DNA of 64,000 bases from Burkholderia cepacia ATCC 25416 (GTDB lineage: Bacteria > Pseudomonadota > Gammaproteobacteria > Burkholderiales > Burkholderiaceae): the NCBI RefSeq assembly GCF_001411495.1, contig NZ_CP012981.1, forward strand, positions 310,001 through 374,000. Reading direction: 5' to 3'. Below the pieces are notes generated by a model. That model saw nothing but the letters and a program-made list of their open reading frames with translations, ran no database searches and was not told where the DNA came from. Of this stretch, positions 48,572-57,765 are shown in pieces; positions within the stretch are counted from its first letter, which is position 1, and each line of letters begins with the position of its first letter. The translations under genes were made by a program, and so were the position numbers.

Positions 48572-49288
48572 TCATGCGAGCCCGCCGTTGACGGACAGCA
48601 CCTGCCCCGTCACATAGGCCGCGGCGTCGGACACCAGGTACGCGACCATCGCCGCGACTTCGTCGGGCCGGCCCGCGCGCTGCGCGGGCACGAGCTGCTT
48701 GATGCGTTCGGCGGGAAACGCCTGTTCGGCCATCGGCGATTCGATGATGCCGGGCGCGACCGCATTCACGGTGATGCCGCGCGACGCGAGCTCCAGCGAC
48801 AGCGACTTCGTCGCGCCGATCAGCCCCGCCTTCGCGGCCGCGTAGTTGACCTGCCCGCGATTGCCGGTCACGCCGGCCACCGACGCGATGTTGACGATCC
48901 GTCCGCGCCGCGTGCGGATCATCGGCAGCAACAGCGGCTGCGTGACGTTGAAGAAGCCGTTGAGCGTCACATCGATCACGCTGTGCCACTGCCGGCGCGA
49001 CATGCCGGCCATCGGCGCATCGTCGTGAATGCCCGCGTTGTTGACGAGGATCTGCACCGGCGCATCGTCGGCCAGCGGCGCCAGCGCGGCGAGCGTCGCA
49101 TCGGCGTCGGTCACGTCGAACGCGATCGCGCGCGCGGTGCCGCCGGCCGCGACGATCTGCTGCGCGACCGCTTCCGCCTGCGCGAGATGGCGGTTCGCAT
49201 GCACCCACACTTCATGGCCGGCCTGCGCGAGCGCCGTGCAGATCGCCTGCCCGAGTGCGCCGCTGCCGCCCGTCACGAGCGCCCGCAT
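48572..49288 (-). CDS. 3-oxoacyl-ACP reductase (SDR) of the aryl-polyene cluster
   Basis: A 238-residue short-chain dehydrogenase of FabG type. NAD(P) motif TGGSGALGQA is at residues 6-15; the catalytic Ser and the YxxxK are in VNIASVAGVTGNRGQ and NYAAAKAGLIG. It reduces each beta-keto intermediate during polyene elongation (ApeQ-like). ATG at 49288 has GGAG seven bases upstream; GTG at 49315 is less likely. It lies between the ACP and chorismatase genes. Confidence 0.9.
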   Translation of the reverse strand: MRALVTGGSGALGQAICTALAQAGHEVWVHANRHLAQAEAVAQQIVAAGGTARAIAFDVTDADATLAALAPLADDAPVQILVNNAGIHDDAPMAGMSRRQWHSVIDVTLNGFFNVTQPLLLPMIRTRRGRIVNIASVAGVTGNRGQVNYAAAKAGLIGATKSLSLELASRGITVNAVAPGIIESPMAEQAFPAERIKQLVPAQRAGRPDEVAAMVAYLVSDAAAYVTGQVLSVNGGLA

Positions 49289-49398
49289 CGAATAGCTCCG
49301 TTCATCGCGTTTCACCTCGATCGACGCGGCCGCGTATCGTCTGCCGATCGCGGCCGCGTGCCGTCCTCATCTGCGCGCCGCGCCCGTGCGCGACGCCG

Positions 49399-49662
49399 TC
49401 ACTTCGTGCGGTGCGCGGCGACGTACGCAGCCAGTGCACCGAGCGTCGCGAAGATCTTCTGGTTGTCCGGATTGTCCGAACGCAGCTCGAAGCCGAATTT
49501 CTTCGAGATCAGCAGCGCGATTTCCAGGATGTCGATGGAGTCGAGCCCGAAACCCTCGCCGTACAGCGGGGTGTCGGCCGTCACTGTTTCGAGCGGGACG
49601 TCTTCGAGATTCAGTTCGCCGATGATCAGCGTGGCGAGCTCTTGTTCCAGTGCGTTCATCAT
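49399..49662 (-). CDS. Acyl carrier protein of the aryl-polyene cluster
   Basis: An 87-residue acyl carrier protein. The phosphopantetheine serine is in GFGLDSIDILEIAL, the type of motif used by polyketide and aryl-polyene carrier proteins. Two adjacent ATGs (49662 and 49659) could start translation. It is the first gene of the minus-strand arm, upstream of the ketoreductase. It is the only carrier-protein gene seen in the cluster, whereas E. coli aryl-polyene clusters have two. Confidence 0.9.
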   Translation of the reverse strand: MMNALEQELATLIIGELNLEDVPLETVTADTPLYGEGFGLDSIDILEIALLISKKFGFELRSDNPDNQKIFATLGALAAYVAAHRTK

Positions 49663-50229
49663 GCGTGCGGGCAGGCGGCCCGTGGCAGCGGAAGGCGCCC
49701 GGAAACGGCAATCGCCATGCACGCCCGGCGCGTGCGAATCTCCGTCCCTCCGGCGTCTGCCGGCTTCCCCGCCTGCGTTTTTTGGGGATCGTTTGTAAAA
49801 GTTACGCGGATTCTAGACGAACGGGTATCGGGCCGTATACCGCCAATGGTTACAGACTGGCGGGCCGGCGCGGCGCCCCGTTGCGGGACCCGAATGCACC
49901 AGATGCTTGAGCCGCTTTGGATGGAAATGGACCGACCCCGCGAAACCGTTCGTCCGGCGCCATACAATCGGTTACAAAACCCGTTCGCGCCCGCTCCGAA
50001 CACGCGGTGCCGCGGCCCTAAAATGAGCGTGCCCGACCACCGGCCCGGACCCGTCCCGGCCGCCTTTCATCTGATGTTTGACGGCCCGACCCTCGCGTCC
50101 GGCCACGATCCGCCCGATGTCGCCAGTCATGCCGCGCCCGTCCTTCCGCTCCGTTCCGGTTCGCCCGTCCTTCCGCCGCCGCCCGGCCGCCGGTGACGAG
50201 TACCCGCGCCGTGCGCACGGAGGCCGCCG
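49663..50229. promoter_or_regulatory. 567-base divergent promoter region of the aryl-polyene cluster
   Basis: It separates the two operons. It holds a palindromic pair GGTAT/ATACC (49824-49841), two GGTTACA repeats (49848-49854 and 49970-49976) and an inverted TGTAA/TTAC pair near 49794-49805. No convincing coding sequence or terminator was found, although short GC-rich open frames exist. Confidence 0.4.
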
Positions 50230-50883
50230 ATGAGCCGGCTGCTGCCTGTCGCACGCGGCATCGCCGCGGTCGGCGCCGTCGCGGCATACCAGGCCGGCGC
50301 GCACTACGCGGCCGCGACGCCCGGCGCGCACGGCCTCGGCCTCGCGATGGCGCTCGTGCCGCCGCTGCTGCTCGCGCTGGGCGCGGCGCTGCGCTCGCCG
50401 CACCGCATCGGGTTCGTGTCCGCATGGCTGCTTGCCGCCGCCGCGCTGTGGGCCGCGCGCGTGCCGCTCGCGCGGCACTTCGAATGGGGCCTGTACCTGG
50501 AACACGCGAGTTTCAACCTCGCGATGGCGCTGCTGTTCGGCCGTACGCTCGCGGCCGGCAAGGTGCCGCTGTGCACGCATTTCGCGACGATGATCCACGG
50601 CGCGATCACGCCGGCCGTCGCGCACTACACGCGGCAGATCACGCTCGCGTGGACGCTGTTCTTCGTCGCGATCGCCGCCGTGTCGACGCTGCTGTTCGCG
50701 ACCGCGCCGATCGTCACGTGGTCGACGTTCGCGAACTACCTGTCGCTGCCGCTCGTCGCCGTGATGTTCGCGGCCGAGCATGCGTGCCGACGCTTCGCCC
50801 TGCCGCACGAACCGCGGCCGCGCATGGTCGACGCGGTGCGCGCGTATCGCGCGACGACACACGCGTCGCAGGCATCACGATGA
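50230..50883 (+). CDS. COG4648-family inner membrane protein of the aryl-polyene cluster
   Basis: A 217-residue polytopic membrane protein with about six hydrophobic segments (for example GLAMALVPPLLLALGAAL and ITLAWTLFFVAIAAVSTLLF). LYLEHASFNLAMALLFGRTL and LCTHFATMIHG are typical of the COG4648 family found in aryl-polyene clusters. Its precise role is unknown. ATG at 50230 is used. The next gene starts 64 bases after its stop. Confidence 0.8.
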   Translation: MSRLLPVARGIAAVGAVAAYQAGAHYAAATPGAHGLGLAMALVPPLLLALGAALRSPHRIGFVSAWLLAAAALWAARVPLARHFEWGLYLEHASFNLAMALLFGRTLAAGKVPLCTHFATMIHGAITPAVAHYTRQITLAWTLFFVAIAAVSTLLFATAPIVTWSTFANYLSLPLVAVMFAAEHACRRFALPHEPRPRMVDAVRAYRATTHASQASR

Positions 50884-50947
50884 ATTCACGGCCGGCGCGG
50901 CGCCGCAACGCGGCCGCGCCGGCCTTCGCTCCTGTTTCGACCGATCT

Positions 50948-52675
50948 ATGCCGACTCACCCGCTGGTTTTCCATTCGTCGCCCGACCAGACGATCGCCTG
51001 GCGCGACGGCGCGCCCGTCACCGTGCGCACGTTCGTCGCCGACGTCGCGCGCGTGGCCGCCGCGCTGCCCGCCGGCGCGCACGTGTTCAACGTATGCCGC
51101 GACCGCTACCGCTTCGCGGTCAGCCTGTGCGCCGCGCTCGTTGCCGGCAAGGTCAGCCTGCTGCCGTCGACGCATACGCCGGAAATGGTCCGCCAGCTCG
51201 CGTCGTTCGCACCCGACGCGTTCTGCCTGCACGACGCGCCCGACTGCACGATCGACCTGCCGCGCTTCGCGTACCCCGATGCCGCCCCCGGCGCGCTCGC
51301 GGACGATGCGCCGTTCGCCGTGCCGCAGATCGATGCGGCGCGGATCATGGCCTACGTGTTCACGTCCGGCTCGACCGGCGCGCCGGTGCCGCACCGCAAG
51401 ACCTGGGGCTTCCTGGTCGGCTGCGTGCGCGCGGCGGCCGACCGCCTCGGGCTGCTCGACGGCCACGCGGCCACGCTGATCGGCACGGTACCCGCGCAGC
51501 ACATGTACGGCTTCGAGTCGACGGTGCTGCTCGCGCTGATCGGCGGCCTCGCGTTCAGCAACCGCCAGCCGTTCTACCCGGTCGACATTCGGGACGAACT
51601 CGATACGATCCCGCAACCGCGCGTGCTCGTCACGTCGCCGATCCACCTGCGTGCGTTGCTCGCCGCCGGCCATGCGCTGCCGCGCGCGGCGCTCGTGCTG
51701 TCGGCCACCGCGCCGCTGTCGGAAAAGCTCGCGTGCGAAGCCGAGGCCGCGCTCGACGCGCCGCTCGTCGAGATCTACGGCAGCACCGAAACCGGCCAGA
51801 TCGCCACCCGCCGCACGTCGCAGGGCGCGGCATGGGAACTGTTCCCGGACATCCGCCTCGACGCGCGCGCCGAACCGGACGACGACAGCGGCCCGACCGT
51901 GTGGGTGTCGGGCGGACATGTGGAGGCACCCGTGCCGATGGGCGATGCACTCGAACTGCTCGGCGACGGCCGGTTCCTGCTGCACGGCCGCAAGGCCGAC
52001 CTCGTCAACATCGCCGGCAAGCGCACGTCGCTCGCGTACCTGAACCATCAGCTCAACGCGATTCCGCAGGTGCTCGACGGCGTATTCTTCATGCCCGACG
52101 AAGCCGCGGCGGCACACGACGACACCCGCCTCGAGCCGGTCACGCGCCTCGTCGCGCTCGTCGTCGCGCCGACGCTCACGGCAGCCGGTCTGCAGCGCGC
52201 GCTGCGCGAGCGGATCGATCCCGCGTTCATGCCGCGCCCGCTCGTGTTCGTCGACGCACTGCCGCGCAACGAAACCGGCAAGCTGCCGCGCGACGTACTC
52301 GCCGCACTCGTTGCGCAACATGCGCGCCCCGTGCCCGTGCCCGATCCGGCCGGCACGCCCGCACTCGGGTTCACGATCCCCGCCGATCACCCGGCACTGC
52401 CCGGCCACTTCCCCGGCCATCCGGTCGTGCCGGGCGTCGTGCTGCTCGATCACGCGATCCATGCGCTCGGCACCGCGCTGAACCGCCCGCTGCACGCGTG
52501 GCGGCTCGGGGCCGCGAAATTCCTGAGCCCGGTCGCGCCCGGCGAGCCGCTCGATCTCGCGTACGACGCCGCGGCCGGCGGTGCGATCCGCTTCACGCTG
52601 CGCGCCGGGGCGCGCGACGTCGCGAGCGGCGTGCTGTCCGCGCCGCCGGCCGCGCAGGACGGCGCGCAGCCATGA
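50948..52675 (+). CDS. AMP-dependent acyl/aryl ligase fused to a hotdog dehydratase (ApeH-ApeI fusion)
   Basis: A 575-residue fusion. The N-terminal part (about 1-450) is an adenylating ligase: the P-loop-like YVFTSGSTGAPVPHRK (A3), EIYGSTETGQIA (A5) and GRKADLVNIAGKRTSL (A8). The catalytic lysine is probably in PRNETGKLPRD (A10). The C-terminal 110 residues are a hotdog dehydratase with HPALPGHFPGHPVVPGV, the FabZ/ApeI active-site helix region. It should activate the hydroxybenzoate starter and dehydrate intermediates. In E. coli these are separate proteins. ATG at 50948 has no strong ribosome site; the stop overlaps the next start (ATGA). Confidence 0.87.
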   Translation: MPTHPLVFHSSPDQTIAWRDGAPVTVRTFVADVARVAAALPAGAHVFNVCRDRYRFAVSLCAALVAGKVSLLPSTHTPEMVRQLASFAPDAFCLHDAPDCTIDLPRFAYPDAAPGALADDAPFAVPQIDAARIMAYVFTSGSTGAPVPHRKTWGFLVGCVRAAADRLGLLDGHAATLIGTVPAQHMYGFESTVLLALIGGLAFSNRQPFYPVDIRDELDTIPQPRVLVTSPIHLRALLAAGHALPRAALVLSATAPLSEKLACEAEAALDAPLVEIYGSTETGQIATRRTSQGAAWELFPDIRLDARAEPDDDSGPTVWVSGGHVEAPVPMGDALELLGDGRFLLHGRKADLVNIAGKRTSLAYLNHQLNAIPQVLDGVFFMPDEAAAAHDDTRLEPVTRLVALVVAPTLTAAGLQRALRERIDPAFMPRPLVFVDALPRNETGKLPRDVLAALVAQHARPVPVPDPAGTPALGFTIPADHPALPGHFPGHPVVPGVVLLDHAIHALGTALNRPLHAWRLGAAKFLSPVAPGEPLDLAYDAAAGGAIRFTLRAGARDVASGVLSAPPAAQDGAQP

Positions 52676-53655
52676 AGCGCACCGCGTGGGCCGAACGCCA
52701 GGAGCGCAGCAACGCGGGCTTGCTGCGCGCGATGACGTGGATCTCGCTGCGCTTCGGCCGGCAGCGCGCGCGCGTCGTGCTGCACCTGATCGCGACGTAT
52801 TTCGTGCTGTTTTCGCCGGTCGCGTGCGCGGCGTCGCGCGACTACCTGCGCCGCGTGCTCGGCCGCCCCGCGCGCTGGCGCGACGTGTACCGGCACGTGT
52901 TCACGTTCGCGGCGACGATCCACGACCGCATCTACCTGATGAACGGGCGCTTCGACCTGTTCGACATCCGGCTGCACGGCGAGACGCTGGTAGACGAAGC
53001 GCTCGCGGGCGGACGCGGCGCGTTCCTGATGGGTGCGCATCTCGGCAGCTTCGAGGTCGTGCGCGCGATCGGCCGCACGCACCCGGACCTGCGCGTCGTC
53101 GTGACGATGTACGAGAAGAACGCGCGCAAGATCAACGCGACGCTCGCCGCGGTGAATCCCGCCGCGCAGCCGGAAGTGATTCCGCTCGGGCAAGTCGACT
53201 CGATGCTGAAGGTGCGCGAGCGCCTCGACGCGAACTGCATGGTCGGCATGCTCGCCGACCGCACGCTGCTCGACGACGCGGCCGCGTCGCTGCGGCGGCT
53301 GCCGCTGCTCGGCGCGCCGGCCGCGTTCCCGCTCGGGCCGCTCTACATGGCCGCGATGCTGCGGCGCCCGGTGATCTTCATGACGGGCCTCTATCGCGAC
53401 GGCAACCGTTACGACGTGCACTTCGAGACGCTCGCCGATTTCTCCGACGTGCGGCGCGACGCGCGCGCGGCGGCCGTCGACGCGGCACTCGCGCGCTACG
53501 TCGCACTGCTCGACAGGTACTGTCGCTCGGCACCGTACAACTGGTTCAACTATTTCGACTTCTGGCACGGCGGCGATGCCGCGACCGCGGCCGCGCGCGG
53601 CGACGCCGCGTGCGCCGGTGCCGGCCTGTCCGCCACGAGGGATTCCGACGCATGA
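52672..53655 (+). CDS. LpxL/HtrB-like acyltransferase of the aryl-polyene cluster
   Basis: A 327-residue lauroyl/myristoyl acyltransferase-like protein. The H-x4-D/E active site reads as GAHLGSFEVVRA (His then Glu), and VTMYEKNARKIN, VGMLADRTLLDD and PVIFMTGLYRDG are family segments. Such enzymes in aryl-polyene clusters are thought to attach the polyene to a lipid. The last residues are Ala-rich. It overlaps the ligase and the LolA-like gene by four bases each. Confidence 0.88.
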   Translation: MKRTAWAERQERSNAGLLRAMTWISLRFGRQRARVVLHLIATYFVLFSPVACAASRDYLRRVLGRPARWRDVYRHVFTFAATIHDRIYLMNGRFDLFDIRLHGETLVDEALAGGRGAFLMGAHLGSFEVVRAIGRTHPDLRVVVTMYEKNARKINATLAAVNPAAQPEVIPLGQVDSMLKVRERLDANCMVGMLADRTLLDDAAASLRRLPLLGAPAAFPLGPLYMAAMLRRPVIFMTGLYRDGNRYDVHFETLADFSDVRRDARAAAVDAALARYVALLDRYCRSAPYNWFNYFDFWHGGDAATAAARGDAACAGAGLSATRDSDA

Positions 53656-54311
53656 CCGCCGTTCGCCGCCTGCCCACGCTCACGCCCGCCCTGCGTCGCG
53701 CCGTCCGCACGCTGGCCGCCGCCATCGCCGTCGCCGCAAGCACCGCCGCGATCGCGCTGGCCGCCGCGCCCGCGCGGGCGGCCGACGCGGCGCCGGCGTG
53801 GACCCTCGACCGGCTGATGTCGACGCTCGCGCAGCACAAGTCGGGGCGCGCGACGTTCACCGAGACGAAGTACCTGTCGATCGCGACGCAGCCGGTCGAA
53901 TCGTCCGGCGAACTCGTGTTCGTCGCGCCGGACCATCTCGAGAAGCACACGCTGAGCCCGAAGCCCGAACACCTCGTCGTCGACGGCGACATGCTCACCG
54001 TCGAGCGCAACAGCCGCAAGTACACGCTCGCGCTCGCGCGCTATCCGGAACTCGGCGCGTTCATCGACAGCATCCGCGCGACGCTCGCCGGCAACCGCTT
54101 CGCGCTCGAACAGGTCTACAAGGTCGCACTCGCCGGGCGCGGCGACGACTGGACGCTGACGCTCACGCCGCTCGACTCGCGGATGCTGAAGGTCGTCAGC
54201 ACGATCACGCTCGACGGCACGCGCGACCTGTTGCGCAGCGTCGCGATCCGGCAGGCCGACGGCGACCGTTCGGTGATGCGCCTGCAACCCGTTCCGGCGA
54301 ACCCGAACTGA
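53652..54311 (+). CDS. LolA-like outer-membrane lipid carrier protein
   Basis: A 219-residue exported protein. The N-terminal hydrophobic region LAAAIAVAASTAAIALAA followed by AARA-like APARAADA suggests a signal peptide of about 45 residues. The rest is a LolA/DUF-like lipoprotein-carrier fold (FTETKYLSIATQPVESSGEL and LTLTPLDSRMLKVVSTI). In aryl-polyene clusters this partner (ApeL) is thought to carry lipid or polyene between membranes together with the MMPL protein. The stop overlaps the MMPL start by one base. Confidence 0.87.
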   Translation: MTAVRRLPTLTPALRRAVRTLAAAIAVAASTAAIALAAAPARAADAAPAWTLDRLMSTLAQHKSGRATFTETKYLSIATQPVESSGELVFVAPDHLEKHTLSPKPEHLVVDGDMLTVERNSRKYTLALARYPELGAFIDSIRATLAGNRFALEQVYKVALAGRGDDWTLTLTPLDSRMLKVVSTITLDGTRDLLRSVAIRQADGDRSVMRLQPVPANPN

Positions 54312-56812
54312 TGGACGAACGCACCCGGCCCCCATCTTCGCCGGTCGCCCGCCGCCTGCACGCGCTGCGGCAGCGCGCGGTGCTCGTGTGGCTGCTCGCG
54401 CTCGTCGCGTGCGGCATCGCGATCGGGCGCGCGCACTTCACGGCCGACCTGTCCGCGTTCCTGCCGAGTTCGCCGAGCGCCGGGCAGCGCGTGCTCGTCG
54501 ACCAGTTGCGCGCCGGCATCGTGTCGCGGCTGATCCTCGTCGCGATCGACGGCGGCGATGCAGCCACGCGCGCCGCGCTGTCGCGGCGCGTGGCCGGCAC
54601 GCTGCGCGCCGATCCGCAGTTCGCGGCGGTCCACAACGGCGAAGCGGCGAACGACGCGCGCGACCGGCAGTTCATCTTCGATCACCGCTATCTGCTGAGC
54701 CCGGCCGTCACGCCGCAGCGCTTCAGCGCCGACGGCCTGCACCAGGCGCTCGGCGACAGCCTCGACCTGCTGAGCTCGTCGGCCGGCCTCGTGGCCAAGG
54801 CGCTGCTGCCGCGCGACCCGACCGGCGAAGTTGCCACGCTCGTCGACCAGCTCGACGGCGCGGCGCAACCGGCGAGCCGCGACGGCGTGTGGGCGTCGCG
54901 CGACGGCACCCGCGCGGTACTCGTCGTGCAGACGGCCGCCGCCGGTTCCGATACCGATGCCCAGGCCCGCGCGATCGACGCGGTGCGCCGCGCGTTCGCC
55001 GCCGCGAAGCAGACCGCAAAGCAGGCCTCGAAGCAGGCCATGCCGAACGCCGCCGCCGCCACGCTCGCGATGACGGGCCCCGGCGTGTTCTCGGTCGACA
55101 CGCGCGACACGATCCGGCACGACGTCGAAAGGCTGTCGACGGCGAGCGTCATGCTGATCGTCGCGTTGCTGCTGACGCTGTACCGTTCACCGCGCACGCT
55201 CGCGCTCGGCTTGCTGCCGGTGCTGACGGGCGTCGCGGCGGGAATCGCGGCGGTCAGCGTCGCGTTCGGCACGGTCCACGGGCTGACGCTCGGTTTCGGT
55301 ACGACGCTGATCGGCGAAGCCGTCGACTATTCGATCTACCTGTTCGTGCAATCGGCGCAGGCCGGCACGCGCGGCGCGGCGCGACCGGCCGATGCGACGC
55401 GCGCCTGGGTCGCCGCGTACTGGCCGACGATCCGGCTCGGCGTGCTGACGTCCGTGTGCGGTTTCGCGTCGATGCTGTTCTCCGGGTTCCCCGGCCTCGT
55501 GCAGCTCGGGCTGTATTCGATCGTCGGGCTGACGGCCGCCGCGCTCGTCACGCGCTTCGTGCTGCCGCACCTGCGCGGCGAGCATGTCGCGATCCGCGAC
55601 GTGTCGCGCATCGGCGCCGTGCTCGCGCGCGCGGCCGACGCCGCGCCGCGGCTGCGCTGGCCGCTCGCCGTGCTGGTGATCGCCGCGGGCGCGACGCTCG
55701 TGCTGCATCGCGACGGCCTGTGGAGCCGCGAACTCGCCGCGCTGAGCCCCGTGCCCGCGCAAGCGCAGGCGCTCGACGCACGGCTGCGGGCCGATGTCGG
55801 CGCGCCCGACGTGCGCTACCTCGTCGTGATTGCCGCGCCGACCGAACAGGCCGCGCTCGAACGCGCGGAACGGGTCGCCGCGCAGTTGCAGCCGCTCGTC
55901 GACCGGGGCGCGCTCGCGGGTTTCGAAACCCCCGCGCGCTTCCTGCCGAGCGACGCCGCGCAGCGCGCGCGCCTCGCGAGCCTGCCGGATGCCGATGTGC
56001 TCGCCGCGCGGATGCGCGATGCCGTCGCGAACCAGCCGATCGCGGTCAGGCCCGACCTGTTCGCACCGTTCATCGCCGACGTCGAAGCCGCGCGCCACGC
56101 GCGGCTGCTGACGCGCGCGGACCTGCGCGGCACGTCGATGGCGCTCGCCGTCGATGCGCTGCTGACCGAACGCGACGGCCGCTGGAGCGCGATGCTGCCG
56201 CTGCGCGCGCCGGACGCCGCCCGCACCGCGCAACCGGCATCGAGTCTCGATGCGACACCGATCCGCGCGGCCGTCGCGCGCGCGGGCGTGCCCGATGCGC
56301 TGTTCGTCGACATGAAAGCCGAAGCCGATCGCCTGTACGTGAGCTACGTGCACGAGGACATCCGGCTGTCGCTCGCGGGTTTCGCCGCGATCGCCGTGCT
56401 GCTGCTGATCGCCCTGCGCTCGCCGCGCCGTGCCGTGCGCGCACTCGCCCCGCTCGTCGCGGCCGTGCTGGTCGTGACGGCCGGCTTCGCGCTCGCCGGC
56501 GTGCCGCTGACGATCCTGCACCTCGTCGGGATGCTGCTGATCGTCGCGGTCGGCTCGAACTACGCGCTGTTCTTCTGCAAGCGCGACGACGCGCAACCCG
56601 TCACGCCCCGCACGCTCGTATCGCTGCTGATCGCGAACCTCGCGACGGTCGCCGGCTTCGGGCTGCTGGCGCTGTCGCGCGTGCCGCTGCTCGAGACCTT
56701 CGGGCTGACCGTCGGCCCCGGCGCGATGCTCGCGCTCGCGTTCGCGGCGATCCTCGCGCCGCGCGCGGCCGCGGCCGCGGCCGGCAACCGTCATCAAGGA
56801 AGCCGCGCATGA
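54311..56812 (+). CDS. MMPL-family exporter of the aryl-polyene cluster
   Basis: An 833-residue RND/MMPL transporter. A first transmembrane helix near 24-43 (AVLVWLLALVACGIAIG) is followed by a large periplasmic loop. A helix bundle lies around 265-420 (VMLIVALLLTLYRSPRTLAL then GLTLGFGTTLIGEAVDYSIY). A second loop and a second bundle follow around 690-820 (LVGMLLIVAVGSNYALFFCK). The paired bundles are the hallmark of RND-fold exporters. It probably moves the aryl-polyene lipid across the inner membrane. Its stop overlaps the deacetylase start (ATGA). Confidence 0.9.
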   Translation: MDERTRPPSSPVARRLHALRQRAVLVWLLALVACGIAIGRAHFTADLSAFLPSSPSAGQRVLVDQLRAGIVSRLILVAIDGGDAATRAALSRRVAGTLRADPQFAAVHNGEAANDARDRQFIFDHRYLLSPAVTPQRFSADGLHQALGDSLDLLSSSAGLVAKALLPRDPTGEVATLVDQLDGAAQPASRDGVWASRDGTRAVLVVQTAAAGSDTDAQARAIDAVRRAFAAAKQTAKQASKQAMPNAAAATLAMTGPGVFSVDTRDTIRHDVERLSTASVMLIVALLLTLYRSPRTLALGLLPVLTGVAAGIAAVSVAFGTVHGLTLGFGTTLIGEAVDYSIYLFVQSAQAGTRGAARPADATRAWVAAYWPTIRLGVLTSVCGFASMLFSGFPGLVQLGLYSIVGLTAAALVTRFVLPHLRGEHVAIRDVSRIGAVLARAADAAPRLRWPLAVLVIAAGATLVLHRDGLWSRELAALSPVPAQAQALDARLRADVGAPDVRYLVVIAAPTEQAALERAERVAAQLQPLVDRGALAGFETPARFLPSDAAQRARLASLPDADVLAARMRDAVANQPIAVRPDLFAPFIADVEAARHARLLTRADLRGTSMALAVDALLTERDGRWSAMLPLRAPDAARTAQPASSLDATPIRAAVARAGVPDALFVDMKAEADRLYVSYVHEDIRLSLAGFAAIAVLLLIALRSPRRAVRALAPLVAAVLVVTAGFALAGVPLTILHLVGMLLIVAVGSNYALFFCKRDDAQPVTPRTLVSLLIANLATVAGFGLLALSRVPLLETFGLTVGPGAMLALAFAAILAPRAAAAAAGNRHQGSRA

Positions 56813-57702
56813 ATGCACCGTCGTCCATTCCGCACCGACAGCCCGGCGATGCGCGCCGCTGGCAGCCCACGCCGCTGATCGCGGGCACCGCCGCGCTGCA
56901 CGCGGGCGCGGCAGCCGCCGTCGTCGCGCAGCCGGCCGTGTGGCCGTGGGCGGTCGGCGGCGTGGTCGCGTCGCATCTCGCGCTGACCGCCGCCGGCCTG
57001 TGGCCGCGCAGCGCACTGCTCGGGCCGAACTGGACGCGCCTGCCGCCCGGCGCCGGCCGCCGCATCGCATTGACGATCGACGACGGCCCGGACCCCGACG
57101 TCACGCCGCGCGTGCTCGACCTGCTCGACCGTTACGACGCGCGCGCGACGTTCTTCTGCATCGGCGATCTCGCGCGCCGTCATCCGCGCTGGATCGAGGC
57201 GATCGTCGCGCGCGGTCACGCGATCGAAAACCACAGCCAGCGGCACCGGCATACGTTCTCGCTGTCGGGGCCCGCCGCGCTGCGGCGCGAGATCGCCGCC
57301 GCGCAACGGACGCTGACCGAGATCGCCGGTACGCGCCCGCTGTTCTTCCGCGCGCCGGCCGGCCTGCGCAATCCGTTCCTCGAACCGGTGCTGTGCGAGC
57401 TCGGCCTGCAGCTGGCGAGCTGGACGCGGCGCGGTTTCGACACGCGCGAGCACGATGCCGCGACCGTCACGCGCCGCCTGCTGCACGGTCTCGCGCCGCG
57501 CGACATCCTGCTCGTGCACGACGGCCACGCGGCGCGCGACGCGCGCGGCGAACCGGTCGTGCTCGACGTGCTGCAAGCGGTGCTGCGCGCGGCCGCCGAC
57601 GCGCAGCTGCACTGGGTCACGCTGCGCGCGGCGCTCGCGCCCGAACCGCCGGCCGGGCCGCGCGAGCCGACCGGTTCGGCCCCCCCGTTTGATAAAATCT
57701 GA
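56809..57702 (+). CDS. Polysaccharide deacetylase (NodB-homology) with N-terminal membrane segments
   Basis: A 297-residue protein. Two hydrophobic stretches at about 24-60 (LIAGTAALHAGAAAAVVAQP, then VWPWAVGGVVASHLAL) precede a NodB domain. The catalytic Asp pair and metal ligands appear in ALTIDDGPDPDVTPR, IENHSQRHRHTF supplies the His-x3-His motif, FFRAPAGLRNPF is motif 3, and ILLVHDGHA supplies the late histidine. Such enzymes remove N- or O-acetyl groups from glycans. Its presence in the pigment operon suggests action on a sugar attached to the polyene, perhaps with the GT2; this is inferred. Confidence 0.87.
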   Translation: MNAPSSIPHRQPGDARRWQPTPLIAGTAALHAGAAAAVVAQPAVWPWAVGGVVASHLALTAAGLWPRSALLGPNWTRLPPGAGRRIALTIDDGPDPDVTPRVLDLLDRYDARATFFCIGDLARRHPRWIEAIVARGHAIENHSQRHRHTFSLSGPAALRREIAAAQRTLTEIAGTRPLFFRAPAGLRNPFLEPVLCELGLQLASWTRRGFDTREHDAATVTRRLLHGLAPRDILLVHDGHAARDARGEPVVLDVLQAVLRAAADAQLHWVTLRAALAPEPPAGPREPTGSAPPFDKI

Positions 57703-57765
57703 CCTCGAGCGGCGCGCCTGCCAGCCCTGCTGCGGCGCCCGTTCCGGCCACCGGATGCGACCCTC

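Noticed and set aside
51094..53655. Extended alternative reading through the ligase and acyltransferase region in other frames
   Set aside because: The frames with family motifs are at 50948-52675 and 52672-53655; the long alternative upstream part is Arg-rich shadow.
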